Source of the DNA: Planctomycetota bacterium
GTDB lineage: Bacteria; Planctomycetota; UBA1135; GCA-002686595
Direction: 5' to 3'
DNA: 64,000 bases
Assembly: GCA_002683825.1 (NCBI GenBank)
Contig: NYUD01000016.1
Location: 1-64,000 of the forward strand
Shown: positions 1 through 8,259 of the stretch, piece by piece
How positions within the stretch are numbered: the first letter of the stretch is position 1
Layout: each line of letters opens with the position of its first letter
The notes under the pieces: model-generated
Database searches by the model: none
What the model saw: only the letters and a program-made list of their open reading frames with translations
What the model was told of the DNA's origin: nothing
Position numbers and translations under genes: made by a program

Positions 1-113
1 TCGACCGGGGCACTCTCGAACGAGGCACTCTCGAACGAGGCACTCTCGACCGGGGCACTCTCGAACGAGGCACTCTCGAACGAGGCACTCTCGACCGGGG
101 CACTCTCGTCCAG
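1..113. repeat. 15-bp tandem repeat with a 45-bp higher-order period
   Basis: Seven 15-base units begin at 1, 16, 31, 46, 61, 76 and 91. Two variants occur (tcgaccggggcactc and tcgaacgaggcactc) in the order C-A-A-C-A-A-C, so the true repeat is 45 bases. Read on the minus strand this gives a 15-residue repeat. The array may continue beyond the left edge. Confidence 0.9.
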
Positions 114-296
114 ATCCCGGATTTCCGGGGCCGTCGGCGTGACTTGAGTGGGCGGTTCAGGGTTCGGAGAGGACTCCGCCTGGCTGGCCTCGGGGTCGGT
201 TACGGGGTCTTGATCGGGTTGCGGGGCGACAGGCGGATCCTCGAAGGTCATGTTCTCGGGTTGGGTCGTCTCTGCACTCATCTTCGAAAGGTCCAT
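1..296 (-). CDS. Partial gene at left edge: acidic Glu-Ser-Ala repeat protein (N-terminal part)
   Basis: An open minus-strand frame starts at ATG 296 (MDLSKM...) or at the in-frame ATG 281 (MSAETTQPENM...) and runs off the left edge without a stop. The first 60 or so residues are rich in Pro, Glu, Asp, Gln and Thr. From about position 113 down to 1 the protein consists of five-residue units of the types ESAPV and ESASF. No signal peptide, membrane segment or known domain is visible in this part, so it looks like a disordered acidic N-terminal region in front of a domain outside the window. Neither start has a clear ribosome binding site. The function cannot be assigned. I judge it real because the frame stays open through exact 15-base repeats and has a sensible composition. 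Confidence 0.5.
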   Translation of the reverse strand, partial: MDLSKMSAETTQPENMTFEDPPVAPQPDQDPVTDPEASQAESSPNPEPPTQVTPTAPEIRDLDESAPVESASFESASFESAPVESASFESASFESAPV

Positions 297-671
297 CCGA
301 GTTGAGGCGGGGACCGTGGGAGGGTTCTGGAAACCTGGCGGAATGGAGGCTCCACGGAGCCGAGTCCGAGGGATCCGGCAGAGGATGGGGCAGGGGCGTT
401 GGAATAAGGGGCGTTCGGGGCGCTTCGAAGACCGCCAGCCCGGGGATCCTCAAGCGTCAGCCAAGTCCGGGATCATAGACCCCCGTGGTGGCGGGGTCAA
501 ACCCCTCCACGGTCGGCTCCGGAGCCCGTCCCGGGTCTCCCCTGGCGCCCCGATCGGGGACGGCGCCCCGGTTTTTCGAGACTCGGCTCGGGAACCGCGG
601 CTCGGGCTTGGATCGCCCGGGCTCGTTTCTATGGTTGTTGAAAGCGGGGGCAGCATATCCCGCAGGCTGAC
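297..671. other. Intergenic stretch, no gene recognised
   Basis: This gap lies upstream of both the leftward repeat-protein gene and the rightward HIT gene, so it should hold two divergent promoters. No convincing -10/-35 pair, RNA or coding frame stands out. There is a GC-rich self-complementary stretch around 544-570 (ggcgcc ... cggcgcc). Confidence 0.4.
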
Positions 672-1007
672 ATGAACTGCATCTTCTGCAAAATCAGTGC
701 GGGCGAGATCCCCGCGGAACACGCCCTCGAGGACGAGCACGTGCTCGTTTTTCGTGACGTTCGGCCCCAGGCTCCGACCCACTTTCTGGTGATTCCGCGC
801 GTTCATGTGGCTTCTCTGCACGAACTCGAGGACGTGGAACTCGGCGGCCGGCTACTGACCGCCGCCGCCCGAGTCGCCCGTGAGGCCGGCCTGGATGAGG
901 GCTGGCGCCTGATCGTCAATACCCGCGAGCACGGTGGTCAGGAAGTGGACCATCTGCACCTGCACGTTGTCGGTGGGAAGAGGCTCGGGCCCATGCTCCC
1001 GAGCTAG
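672..1007 (+). CDS. HIT-family (histidine triad) protein, HINT branch
   Basis: This 111-residue protein has the layout of the HINT branch of the HIT superfamily, small nucleotide-binding hydrolases or transferases acting on AMP-linked phosphoramidates. The N-terminus MNCIFCKISAGEIPA is typical. The C-terminal triad HLHLHVVGG, preceded by GGQEVDH, supplies the catalytic histidines. Length matches bacterial HINT proteins (about 110-120 residues). The paired CxxC near the N-terminus may bind zinc in some members. It is followed after 39 bases by murA on the same strand, with no obvious functional link. The physiological substrate of bacterial HINT proteins is usually unknown, so only the family assignment is firm. 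Confidence 0.93.
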   Translation: MNCIFCKISAGEIPAEHALEDEHVLVFRDVRPQAPTHFLVIPRVHVASLHELEDVELGGRLLTAAARVAREAGLDEGWRLIVNTREHGGQEVDHLHLHVVGGKRLGPMLPS

Positions 1008-1046
1008 CTTCTCCCGCCGGCTCTTCCCCCAACCTCCTGAATCACC

Positions 1047-2333
1047 ATGGATCGACTACACGTCCGAGGGGGCCGTTCGCTCGAGGGAACGGTCCACAAC
1101 GCCGGGGCGAAGAACGCCTGCCTCTCCATTCTTTCCGCCTCGCTCCTGACGAAAAAGACCCTCACGCTCTCGAACCTGCCGGCCCTGTCGGACGTCGATA
1201 CGATGCTGGAGATCCTCCAGCGACTGGGGACCGTGGTCGAACGGGAAACGCAGGACGGTGTCGTTCGCTGCAGGACCTCGGAGATTGCTGAGCCCACCGC
1301 GCCCTGGGATCTCGTGCGCAAGATGCGGGCGTCCTTCGAGGTTCTGGGTCCCCTCCTGGGCCGCTGCGGGCGAGCGCGGGTCAGCTACCCGGGGGGCTGT
1401 CTGATCGGAGTGCGCCCCGTGGACACCCATCTGCGCGGCCTGGAAGCACTGGGGGCCCGCGTTCGTACCGAGGGTGGCAACGTGCTGGCCGAGGCGCCGT
1501 CGGGGGGGTTGCGTGGTGGCGATGTGTATCTGGGGACGCCGGCAGGCAGTTCTGTTGGAGCGACGCGCAACGTGCTGATGGCGGCCGTGCTTGCGCGGGG
1601 AACCAGCGTCTTGTCCTCGGCCGCCTGCGAGCCGGAGGTCGTGGACCTTGCCCACTGCCTGCAGGCGATGGGCGCTGACATCGAGGGCGCGGGATCCCCG
1701 ACCATCACCGTGCGCGGCGTGGACGGCCTCGATGGAGCCGAGCACGCGATCATTCCCGACCGCATCGAGGCCGGGACGTTTCTCGTCGCCGGTGCGCTGA
1801 CCGGTGGCCGCGTTCGCGTCGAGGGAGTGCGCCCCGATCATCACAGCGCGCTCCTGGATGCCTTCGTCCGCGCCGGAGTGCCGATCGAGAAAGGTGGCGA
1901 TTGGATCGAGACGCAAACCCGCGATCCGCGGCTCGACCCGCTGCGACCGACCGACATCACCACCCAACCCTATCCGGGGTTCCCTACCGACTTGCAGGCG
2001 CAGTGGATGGCCCTGATGCTCGCCGTGCCGGGCGTCAGCATCATCACCGAGACGATCTTTGAGGATCGCTACATGCACCTGCCGGAGTTGGCGCGGCTGG
2101 GCGCCTCGGTGCGGCGCCATGCGAATTCGGCCATCGTCTGTGGGGGCAAGCGGCTTTCGGGGGCGAACCTGATGGCCTCCGACCTGCGCGCTTCCGCCGC
2201 CCTGGTCCTGGCCGGGCTGATCGCCGAGGGCAAGACGACGATACACCGCGTATATCACATCGACCGCGGGTACGAGCGCATCGAGGCGCGCCTGGGGGCC
2301 CTCGGGGCGACGATTCGGCGCGAGCAGCAATAG
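1047..2333 (+). CDS. murA: UDP-N-acetylglucosamine 1-carboxyvinyltransferase
   Basis: MurA transfers enolpyruvate from PEP to UDP-GlcNAc, the first committed step of peptidoglycan synthesis, in the cytoplasm. The 428-residue protein has the expected two-lobed EPSP-synthase-like length. The active-site loop reads PGGCLIGVRPVD, with the PEP-binding Cys at about residue 118 retained, so by family knowledge it should be fosfomycin-sensitive (Asp in this place gives resistance). The N-terminal AKNA motif carries the conserved Lys22. The C-terminus has the family's RGYERIEARLGALGA segment. The ATG at 1047 lies shortly after an A/C-rich spacer without a strong ribosome binding site. Its presence, with the rod-shape operon at 22995-29348, shows that the organism makes peptidoglycan. 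Confidence 0.97.
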   Translation: MDRLHVRGGRSLEGTVHNAGAKNACLSILSASLLTKKTLTLSNLPALSDVDTMLEILQRLGTVVERETQDGVVRCRTSEIAEPTAPWDLVRKMRASFEVLGPLLGRCGRARVSYPGGCLIGVRPVDTHLRGLEALGARVRTEGGNVLAEAPSGGLRGGDVYLGTPAGSSVGATRNVLMAAVLARGTSVLSSAACEPEVVDLAHCLQAMGADIEGAGSPTITVRGVDGLDGAEHAIIPDRIEAGTFLVAGALTGGRVRVEGVRPDHHSALLDAFVRAGVPIEKGGDWIETQTRDPRLDPLRPTDITTQPYPGFPTDLQAQWMALMLAVPGVSIITETIFEDRYMHLPELARLGASVRRHANSAIVCGGKRLSGANLMASDLRASAALVLAGLIAEGKTTIHRVYHIDRGYERIEARLGALGATIRREQQ

Positions 2334-2370
2334 CACCCACTCGCAGACTCCACGCAGAACGGGCCGGGCG

Positions 2371-2425
2371 GGCACAAAAAAAAGAGGCCGACCGACTCTC
2401 CCTGAAGAGCCGGTCGGCCTAGCTT
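2371..2425 (+). terminator. Hairpin after murA, probable terminator
   Basis: A perfect 10-base inverted repeat (AGGCCGACCG at 2385-2394, CGGTCGGCCT at 2411-2420) has an inner CTCT/AGAG pairing. The A-tract (2376-2383) lies on the murA side, so the run of T that follows an intrinsic terminator is present only for minus-strand transcription. It probably ends murA transcription, but its polarity is odd. Confidence 0.6.
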
Positions 2426-2593
2426 CGTCCATCGTGAAGCGCGATCCGGAAGTGTTCCTTTCGAGACACCCTCTCTACGTACGTAGACGCCGTCGGTGGG
2501 GGGGATCTTCGAAAAATCTGCCGAATGTTTGGGCCCAGCCGTGAAGCGCTGGATACTCCCTCTCCAAATCGCACCCACGAGAGGCACGGAGAG

Positions 2594-4180
2594 ATGTTCG
2601 AAAGCCTGACCCAAAAACTGGGGGCAGCGTTTGCCAGCCTGCGCGGGCAGCGCGAGCTGACGGAAGCCAATGTGGAGGAGGGCCTCGAAGCCGTCCGAAC
2701 GGCGCTCCTTGAAGGTGACGTCCATTTCCGCGTCGCGCGCGACCTGATCGAGCGCGTTCGTAGCGACGTGGTCGGCCAGAAGCTCGTGCAGGGCGTCGAG
2801 GCCTCCGAGCAATTCATCCACTCCGTCCATCGTGCCCTGGTGGAGCTGATGGGGCCGGAGGACGCGAGTTTGACCCTTGCGAAACGGCCCCCGACGGTTC
2901 TGCTCCTGGCAGGCCTTCAAGGCGCCGGCAAGACGACCACCGCCGCGAAACTTGCGCGGCATCTGCGTCAGACCCACAGCCTGCGGCCGCTGCTCGTGGC
3001 CGCCGACATCAAGCGCCCGGCGGCCGTCGAACAGCTGCGCGTCCTCGGCCAACGGCTCGACATCCCCGTCTTCCACGAGGAGGGCCTCTCCACTGCGGAT
3101 ATCTGTGCACGGGGGGTCGAAGAGGCGCGCCGGGGGGCCGCCGATCTGGTCATCCTCGATACCGCGGGTCGCTTGCACATCGACGATGAGATGATGGGCG
3201 AGGTCGAGGAGATCGCCCGCCGGACGAAACCCCACGGCACGCTGCTCGTCTGCGACGCGATGACCGGCCAGGACGCGGTGCGTTCGGCGGAGGCGTTTCA
3301 AGAACGGCTCACGCTCACCGGGCTCATCCTGACCAAGCTCGACGGCGATGCACGAGGCGGCGCGGCGGTCAGCCTGAAGGCGGTCACCGGGTGTCCGATC
3401 CTCTTCTCCGGTATCGGTGAGAAGCTCGAGGATCTCGACAGCTTTCACCCCGAGCGGATGGCGGGCCGCATCCTCGGTATGGGGGACGTGGTCGGGCTGG
3501 TCGAGAAGGCTCAGACCGAGATCTCCGAGAAGGAAGCGCAGGCGACCTACGAGAAGATGGTCCTGGGCAGCTTCACCCTCGAGGACATGTTCGCCCAGAT
3601 CCGCATGTTCAGGCGACTCGGCCCCATGAAGAAGGTGCTCGGGATGTTGCCGGGTATGGGGGCGGCGCTCGACCAGGTCGACGTCGACGATCGTCAGATG
3701 AACCGCCTCGAGGCTCTTTTCACCTCGATGACTCCACACGAGCGGATCCATCCCGAGGAGCTCGAAGTGTCGCGCCGGCGCCGGATCGCCAAGGGGGCGG
3801 GACAGGACCTGCAGGCCGTCCACGATCTCCTGAAGTCGTTCAAGGCGATGAAGGGGATGATGAAGCAGATGAACAAACTCGGGCTCGGCGCCAAGATGGG
3901 GGCCGGGGCCAAGAAGGACACCCTGCGCGGGCTATCGGACGACGGCGAGCTGGCCGGCGCCTCGGGAGGGATGTTGGGCGGCCTCCTCGGTGGTGGGGGA
4001 GGTCTGGGCGGTCTCCTGGGCGGCGGCGGCGGTGGTGGCGCCGGGGGTGGCCTCGATTCCATGGGCGGTCTCTTCGGGGGCGGCGGTCCCGCACCCCCCG
4101 GCCGTTCCGCGACCCGAAAATCGGGCTCGAAACGAAAACCCAAGCCCAGGCGGAAGAAAAACAGGCGGAAAAGGAAGTGA
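2594..4180 (+). CDS. ffh: Signal recognition particle GTPase Ffh with extra Gly-rich and basic tail
   Basis: Ffh binds 4.5S RNA and signal sequences and delivers ribosomes to FtsY at the membrane. Start chosen at ATG 2594 (MFESLTQKLG...), preceded by a GGAGAG ribosome binding site; the frame extends 23 codons upstream to 2525 but that part does not resemble Ffh. Domains in order are an N helical bundle (residues 1-85), a G domain with P-loop GLQGAGKTT, DTAGR and TKLDGDARGG, and a Met-rich M domain (about 320-435) containing MLPGMG and the SRRRRIAKGAG RNA-binding segment. E. coli Ffh ends near 453 residues; this one has 528. The extra part is almost pure Gly/Leu repeats followed by a Lys/Arg-rich end. 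The core is certain; the role of the tail is unknown. Confidence 0.97.
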   Translation: MFESLTQKLGAAFASLRGQRELTEANVEEGLEAVRTALLEGDVHFRVARDLIERVRSDVVGQKLVQGVEASEQFIHSVHRALVELMGPEDASLTLAKRPPTVLLLAGLQGAGKTTTAAKLARHLRQTHSLRPLLVAADIKRPAAVEQLRVLGQRLDIPVFHEEGLSTADICARGVEEARRGAADLVILDTAGRLHIDDEMMGEVEEIARRTKPHGTLLVCDAMTGQDAVRSAEAFQERLTLTGLILTKLDGDARGGAAVSLKAVTGCPILFSGIGEKLEDLDSFHPERMAGRILGMGDVVGLVEKAQTEISEKEAQATYEKMVLGSFTLEDMFAQIRMFRRLGPMKKVLGMLPGMGAALDQVDVDDRQMNRLEALFTSMTPHERIHPEELEVSRRRRIAKGAGQDLQAVHDLLKSFKAMKGMMKQMNKLGLGAKMGAGAKKDTLRGLSDDGELAGASGGMLGGLLGGGGGLGGLLGGGGGGGAGGGLDSMGGLFGGGGPAPPGRSATRKSGSKRKPKPRRKKNRRKRK

Positions 4181-4289
4181 GCAGGGGTTTGTGCCGTTGG
4201 CGAGGACTCACTAGACTTTCCGCCCTTCGTTCCTGACCTGGACGGGTTCTGCCCGGTCCATCCGCCGAATCTCCCGTCTACCTCCTCCT

Positions 4290-4727
4290 ATGGCCGTCGT
4301 CATCCGCATGAAGCGCACAGGGCGTCGCAGGCGTTCCTGCTATCGCATTTCCGTGGCCGATCGTGCCTTTCCCCGGGACGGCCGCACCTTGGAAACGCTC
4401 GGCGTTTACGATCCCGCCTCGCCCAAGGAAGAGCTGCGGCTCACGTTGAACACTGAAGCCGCCCGCCGCTGGCTGACCCGAGGCGCGGTGCCGAGCCATA
4501 CGGTCCGTTCGATCCTCAAGAGGGAGGGCGTCTACGAGGACTTCCCGCTACCCAAGAAGCGCAAGCGCACGGGGCGGCTGAAAAGGACCAGCACGGGCAC
4601 GAGGAATCAGGCGGCGAAGAAGGTGCGAGAAGAGAGGAAAGCAACGCGTCGCACGGAACGGGTTGCCGTCAGGCGCGCCGCCGTCAAGGCAGCTGCCGCC
4701 GCCGCTTCGGAATCCGATACCGAGTGA
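4290..4727 (+). CDS. rpsP: 30S ribosomal protein S16 with basic C-terminal extension
   Basis: The first 85 residues are a standard S16 (MAVVIRMKRTGRRRRSCYRI, then the Y-DP segment and a Trp-containing helix), a small-subunit assembly protein. Bacterial S16 is usually 80-100 residues; this protein has 145. The last 60 residues are rich in Lys, Arg and Ala and end in an acidic SESDTE. It sits 109 bases after ffh. In many bacteria ffh-rpsP is followed by rimM-trmD-rplS, which are absent here; the next gene is an endonuclease III-like protein overlapping the stop codon as GTGA. Confidence 0.95.
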   Translation: MAVVIRMKRTGRRRRSCYRISVADRAFPRDGRTLETLGVYDPASPKEELRLTLNTEAARRWLTRGAVPSHTVRSILKREGVYEDFPLPKKRKRTGRLKRTSTGTRNQAAKKVREERKATRRTERVAVRRAAVKAAAAAASESDTE

Positions 4728-6052
4728 ACGCCCAAGCCAAAGCGCTGGCCGATGTGGCCGCGCGCGTCCAATATCCCTGGTCGATCCCCAGCGGGAAGAA
4801 CCTCGAAGGGAAGAGCCTTCTCGAGACGGGGCTCTATGCGGTCCTCCTTCGCAGACTCGAGCCCCGCCAGGCGGAGAAGGCTCTGAGGGCCCTGGTCGGT
4901 GCGTACCCCGATTGGAACGAGCTTCGCGTCTCGCAGATCCAGGAGTTCCAGGGGCTGATCAAGGCCAAGAAGGCCACCATGGGGTCGGCGATCGCCCGGG
5001 ATGTGAAGGGCTATCTCCAGGAGATTTTTCAGGGCAACCACAGCTTTGACCTCGAGCCCTACCGGGGGGACCTCACCGAGGCGGCCAAGTTCTTCACCCA
5101 GTTGCCTTTCCTCGGCGCGAGCGCCGCCCACCTCCTGATCCACGCCATCGACCCCACGGTCGTTCCCGTTTCGGGGGGGATCGTGCGCGTCTTGGATCGC
5201 ATGGGGCTCATGAAGCGCACCTCTTCGTTGAGGAAAGCGCAGGCCTCGCTCGAACCGCTCGTTCCGGCCGGTGACCGTATCGACTTCGGTTTGCGCCTGG
5301 GGCTGGTCGTCGAAAGGTGGTGCGATTCCAAAAGGCCTTCCTGCTGGAAGTGCCCCCAGCTCGAGAGCTGTCCCTTCGGTTTCCGGGTCCATCGGGACTG
5401 GGAGGCGCAGCAGAAGCGCGTGCAGTTCTCCCGAGAGCGCGAGAAGGTACGGCAGCTGAAGGAACAGGAACGCCTGAGAAAGCGCGCCGAAGCCGAAGAG
5501 AAGCGACTTATCGCTCAGGCCGAGCGCGTGGAGGCCAAACGTCGGCGCGAGGGAGAGTTGCGGTTGCGGGCCGCGGAGAAGAAACGCCTCGTGCTCGAAG
5601 AGAAAAGGGCTCGGCTTGCGGCGGTCAAGAAGGCCGCCTTGGCCAAGAAGGTGGCCGCGAAGAAGGCCGCTCTGGCGAAGAAAGAAGCTGCCAAGAAAGC
5701 GGCGGCGAAGATGGTTGCAGCGAAGAAGGCGGCGGCCAAGAAGGCGGCGGCCAAGAAGGCGGCGGCCAAGAAGGCAGCGGCCAAGAAGGCAGCGGCCAAG
5801 AAGGCAGCGGCCAAGAAGAAGGCGCAGAAGAGGCCGTCTCCGAAAGCCACGCGGAAAAAAGGCAACAAGTCGGCTCCCCGCAAGAAGTCCGCCAAGAGGA
5901 AGCCGGCCGCGGCGCATTCGAAGAGGACTGCCAAGAAGGTGGTCACGAAGAAGAAGTCCAAGAAGAGGGACACCGCCAAGAAAAAGGCCAACGGCGCCAG
6001 GAGCGGCAGGGCGAAGAAGGCCAGGAAGAAGTCGCGTAGCGGCAAGCGTTGA
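4724..6052 (+). CDS. Endonuclease III-like (HhH-GPD, 4Fe-4S) protein lacking catalytic residues, with histone H1-like Lys/Ala tail
   Basis: Residues 1-220 resemble the endonuclease III superfamily of base-excision DNA glycosylases. A helix-hairpin-helix region ([12 protein letters not shown], residues 127-138) is followed by [14 protein letters not shown] Cys-x6-Cys-x2-Cys-x5-Cys set (Cys200, 207, 210, 216) matches the family's 4Fe-4S cluster. The catalytic Lys of the hairpin (GVGRKTA in E. coli Nth) aligns with Ser133 and the catalytic Asp (VDTH in E. coli) with Ser150, so glycosylase/lyase activity is probably lost. From about residue 225 there is a charged coiled coil, then from about 300 a Lys/Ala-rich tail with repeated AAKKA units like histone H1. 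It is translationally coupled to rpsP (GTG start overlapping the TGA). A DNA-binding, nucleoid-organising or repair-accessory role is my inference. Confidence 0.75.
   Translation: MNAQAKALADVAARVQYPWSIPSGKNLEGKSLLETGLYAVLLRRLEPRQAEKALRALVGAYPDWNELRVSQIQEFQGLIKAKKATMGSAIARDVKGYLQEIFQGNHSFDLEPYRGDLTEAAKFFTQLPFLGASAAHLLIHAIDPTVVPVSGGIVRVLDRMGLMKRTSSLRKAQASLEPLVPAGDRIDFGLRLGLVVERWCDSKRPSCWKCPQLESCPFGFRVHRDWEAQQKRVQFSREREKVRQLKEQERLRKRAEAEEKRLIAQAERVEAKRRREGELRLRAAEKKRLVLEEKRARLAAVKKAALAKKVAAKKAALAKKEAAKKAAAKMVAAKKAAAKKAAAKKAAAKKAAAKKAAAKKAAAKKKAQKRPSPKATRKKGNKSAPRKKSAKRKPAAAHSKRTAKKVVTKKKSKKRDTAKKKANGARSGRAKKARKKSRSGKR
5722..5820 (+). repeat. 15-bp tandem repeat coding the AAKKA tail
   Basis: At least six near-identical 15-base units of the form ggcggccaagaaggc, some with ggcagc, encode the Ala-Ala-Lys-Lys-Ala repeats of the endonuclease III-like protein. 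Units differ mainly at silent positions, consistent with recent expansion by slippage. Confidence 0.9.
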
Positions 6053-6708
6053 GGCTCATCCTCGCTTCCTCTTCCCCCCGTCGCTACGAGTTGCTGAGGC
6101 GTGCGGGGGTGGTTTTCGAAGTTGATCCCGCCGACGTGGAGGAAAGCGTCGGGGAAACCGATCCGATCGCCGCGGCCGTCCGCCTGGCAGAGCTCAAGGC
6201 TCGCACGGTCGCGCAACGCTGGCGGAGCGAGGGGAACTTCATCCTGGGGGCGGACACGATCGTCGCCGTCGAGGTCGATGGTGCCGAGCGGTTGCTCGGC
6301 AAGCCCGCCGGACCCGCCGAGGCCCGGGAGATGCTGGCCGAGCTTTCCGGAGTCGCCCAGCGTGTAGTGACCGGGATCGCCGTCGTGCGGGGGGAAGACG
6401 GCGCGATCTTCTCGGATCACGAGCTCACCCGGGTTCACATGCGCACGATCGAGCCCGAGGAGGTCGAAAACTATATCTCGTCGGGGGAGTGGCAGGGCAA
6501 GGCGGGGGGCTATGCCATTCAGGAAACGGCGGATCGCTTCGTCACCCATCTCGACGGTGGGTTTGAGAATGTGGTCGGTCTTCCGGTCGAGCGCACCCTC
6601 GCCCTGCTCCGGGCCGCGGGGGCGGACCTTTCGGCCTGGGACCGTCTCTCCGGTGGTTGTGGCGAGGGGCATGGGGGGGTACCCTCTTCGCCCCTCCCTC
6701 TGGAGTGA
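6049..6708 (+). CDS. maf: Maf-family nucleoside triphosphate pyrophosphatase
   Basis: This 219-residue protein has the Maf/YhdE signature LILASSSPRRYELL at its start, GADTIV in the middle, and GKAGGYAIQ in the C-terminal half. Maf proteins hydrolyse dTTP/UTP or modified nucleotides to monophosphates, which is thought to clean the nucleotide pool, and in some bacteria overexpression inhibits septation. The TTG start at 6049 overlaps the TGA of the upstream gene (TTGA), so translation is probably coupled. The last 25 residues (Gly/Pro-rich, ending SSPLPLE) exceed the family core and look unstructured. Confidence 0.9.
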   Translation: MRLILASSSPRRYELLRRAGVVFEVDPADVEESVGETDPIAAAVRLAELKARTVAQRWRSEGNFILGADTIVAVEVDGAERLLGKPAGPAEAREMLAELSGVAQRVVTGIAVVRGEDGAIFSDHELTRVHMRTIEPEEVENYISSGEWQGKAGGYAIQETADRFVTHLDGGFENVVGLPVERTLALLRAAGADLSAWDRLSGGCGEGHGGVPSSPLPLE

Positions 6709-6762
6709 CCCATGCAAGGAGTGGCATGGAGCGACCCGCGGGCCCCGAGGTTTGAGACCAGC

Positions 6763-6978
6763 ATGAAAGACGGTATTCACCCCAAGTACTTCGAATGCAC
6801 CGTCACGTGCGGTTGCGGCAACTCGTTCCAGACCCGGGCCACGGTGAAGGAGCTCAAGATCGAAGTCTGTAGCGTGTGCCACCCCTTCTACACGGGCAAG
6901 CAGCGCTTCGTCGACTCCGCCGGCCGGGTCGACAAGTTCATCAAGAAATACGCCAAGGCGGAAAAGGCCAAGAGCTAG
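6763..6978 (+). CDS. rpmE: 50S ribosomal protein L31, zinc-binding type
   Basis: A 71-residue L31: [19 protein letters not shown] at the start, then [25 protein letters not shown]. The Cys residues of the two clusters (CGCG and CSVC) form the zinc site that defines the zinc-dependent L31 form, as opposed to the Cys-less paralogue made under zinc limitation. Start taken at ATG 6763; an in-frame ATG at 6712 would add 17 residues that do not fit the family. It is followed 57 bases later by prfA, a common neighbour of rpmE. Confidence 0.96.
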   Translation: MKDGIHPKYFECTVTCGCGNSFQTRATVKELKIEVCSVCHPFYTGKQRFVDSAGRVDKFIKKYAKAEKAKS

Positions 6979-7035
6979 CTCGTCCCGGCGCGCACGCCGC
7001 ACGGACGTCCGATCCCATCGTGCCGGAAGGAGTTC

Positions 7036-8121
7036 TTGGAGTTTGCACCCCAGATCGTCGCCAAGTTGCGGGAGAAGGCTCGGCGCTATGCGGAGCTGAC
7101 GACCCAGCTTTCCGATCCTGAAATAGCGGGCGATCACGTTCGCTACAGCGGGCTTCTGCGCGAGCAGGGGCTGCTCGAGTCCGCCAATCGGCTCGCGGCT
7201 CGCATGGGCGAGCTGATCGATCGTCGCTTCCAGGCGCAGGAGATGATCGCGGACGACACCGGGCCCGATCCCGAGATGTTGGAGCTCGTGCGGGAGGAAC
7301 TCGCGTCGCTGGAAGAGCTCGAAGGCGATCTGGACAGAGAGATCAAGACGGTGCTCGTCTCCGATCCGCAGTGGGACCGCAACAAGATCATCGTCGAGAT
7401 TCGCGCCGGGGCGGGGGGCGATGAAGCGACGCTCTTCACGGGCGATCTCTTCCGCATGTACCAGCGCTTCAGCGAGGAATGCGGTTTCAGATTGGAGCTC
7501 ATGTCCGATAAGACTTCCGAGGTCGGCGGTTTCAAGGAGATCGTGTTCGGCGTTCGCGGTGACAAGGCTTTTCGTTGGTTTCGCTTCGAGTCCGGAGGCC
7601 ATCGCGTCCAGCGTGTTCCCACGACCGAAAGTCAGGGGCGGATCCACACCTCGGCGGCGACGGTGGCCGTGCTGCCCGAAGCCGAGGATGTCGATCTCCA
7701 GATCAAGCCCGAGGACCTGCGTATCGACACGATGCGCGCCAGCGGCGCCGGTGGCCAGCACGTCAACAAGACCGAGTCGGCGGTGCGTATCGTCCACCTT
7801 CCGACCGACACGATGGTCGTGTGCATGGACGAGAAATCACAGCACAAGAATCGCGCCCAGGCGATGCGGATCCTGCGCTCGCGTCTCTTCGAGGCCGAGC
7901 GCCGACGCCTGCACGACGAACGTGCCGAGGCCCGCAGGAGCCAGGTCGGTACCGGCGACCGCTCGGACCGTGTCCGCACCTACAACTTTCCCCAGAATCG
8001 CTGCAGCGATCACCGGATCGGGCGCAATTTCTCTCTCGAGCAGGTCATGGCCGGTCGCCTGGAACCCCTGGTAACGGAACTCCACGAGAAGGATATAGAG
8101 AACCGCATCGAAACCCTGTAG
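7036..8121 (+). CDS. prfA: Peptide chain release factor 1
   Basis: RF1 reads UAG and UAA in the ribosomal A site and triggers peptide release. The 361-residue protein carries the GGQ motif (residues 239-241, [15 protein letters not shown]), whose Gln is methylated by PrmC, encoded two genes downstream. The stop-codon recognition tripeptide lies in [14 protein letters not shown]. It has the P-x-T form of RF1 (PAT or PVT in most species) and not the SPF of RF2, but the middle residue is Thr (residues 195-197). The TTG start at 7036 follows a good GGAAGG-AG ribosome binding site. The length is normal. Confidence 0.96.
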   Translation: MEFAPQIVAKLREKARRYAELTTQLSDPEIAGDHVRYSGLLREQGLLESANRLAARMGELIDRRFQAQEMIADDTGPDPEMLELVREELASLEELEGDLDREIKTVLVSDPQWDRNKIIVEIRAGAGGDEATLFTGDLFRMYQRFSEECGFRLELMSDKTSEVGGFKEIVFGVRGDKAFRWFRFESGGHRVQRVPTTESQGRIHTSAATVAVLPEAEDVDLQIKPEDLRIDTMRASGAGGQHVNKTESAVRIVHLPTDTMVVCMDEKSQHKNRAQAMRILRSRLFEAERRRLHDERAEARRSQVGTGDRSDRVRTYNFPQNRCSDHRIGRNFSLEQVMAGRLEPLVTELHEKDIENRIETL

Positions 8122-8259
8122 ATCTCCGTGGATGGCCGGAGGGGGTGGGCGCGTCGGAAACCACTCATCCCTGGGCGTCTAGAAGCTTTTCTCGGGGTTG
8201 CGACTTTCGGCCCCGGGCTCAAACTGGAGGACAGGACGCTTTCCACACACGAGGAATCC

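Noticed and set aside
1..113. Short direct repeats considered as a CRISPR array
   Set aside because: Units are contiguous 15-mers without unique spacers and stay in frame in an open coding region.
1056..2432. 458-codon minus-strand frame opposite murA
   Set aside because: Shadow of murA; composition rich in Arg, Gly, His and Gln, with no ribosome binding site or family pattern.
5317..6039. Gly/Glu-rich plus-strand frame within the endonuclease III-like gene
   Set aside because: It is a frame-shifted reading of the 15-base AAKKA repeats, not a gene.
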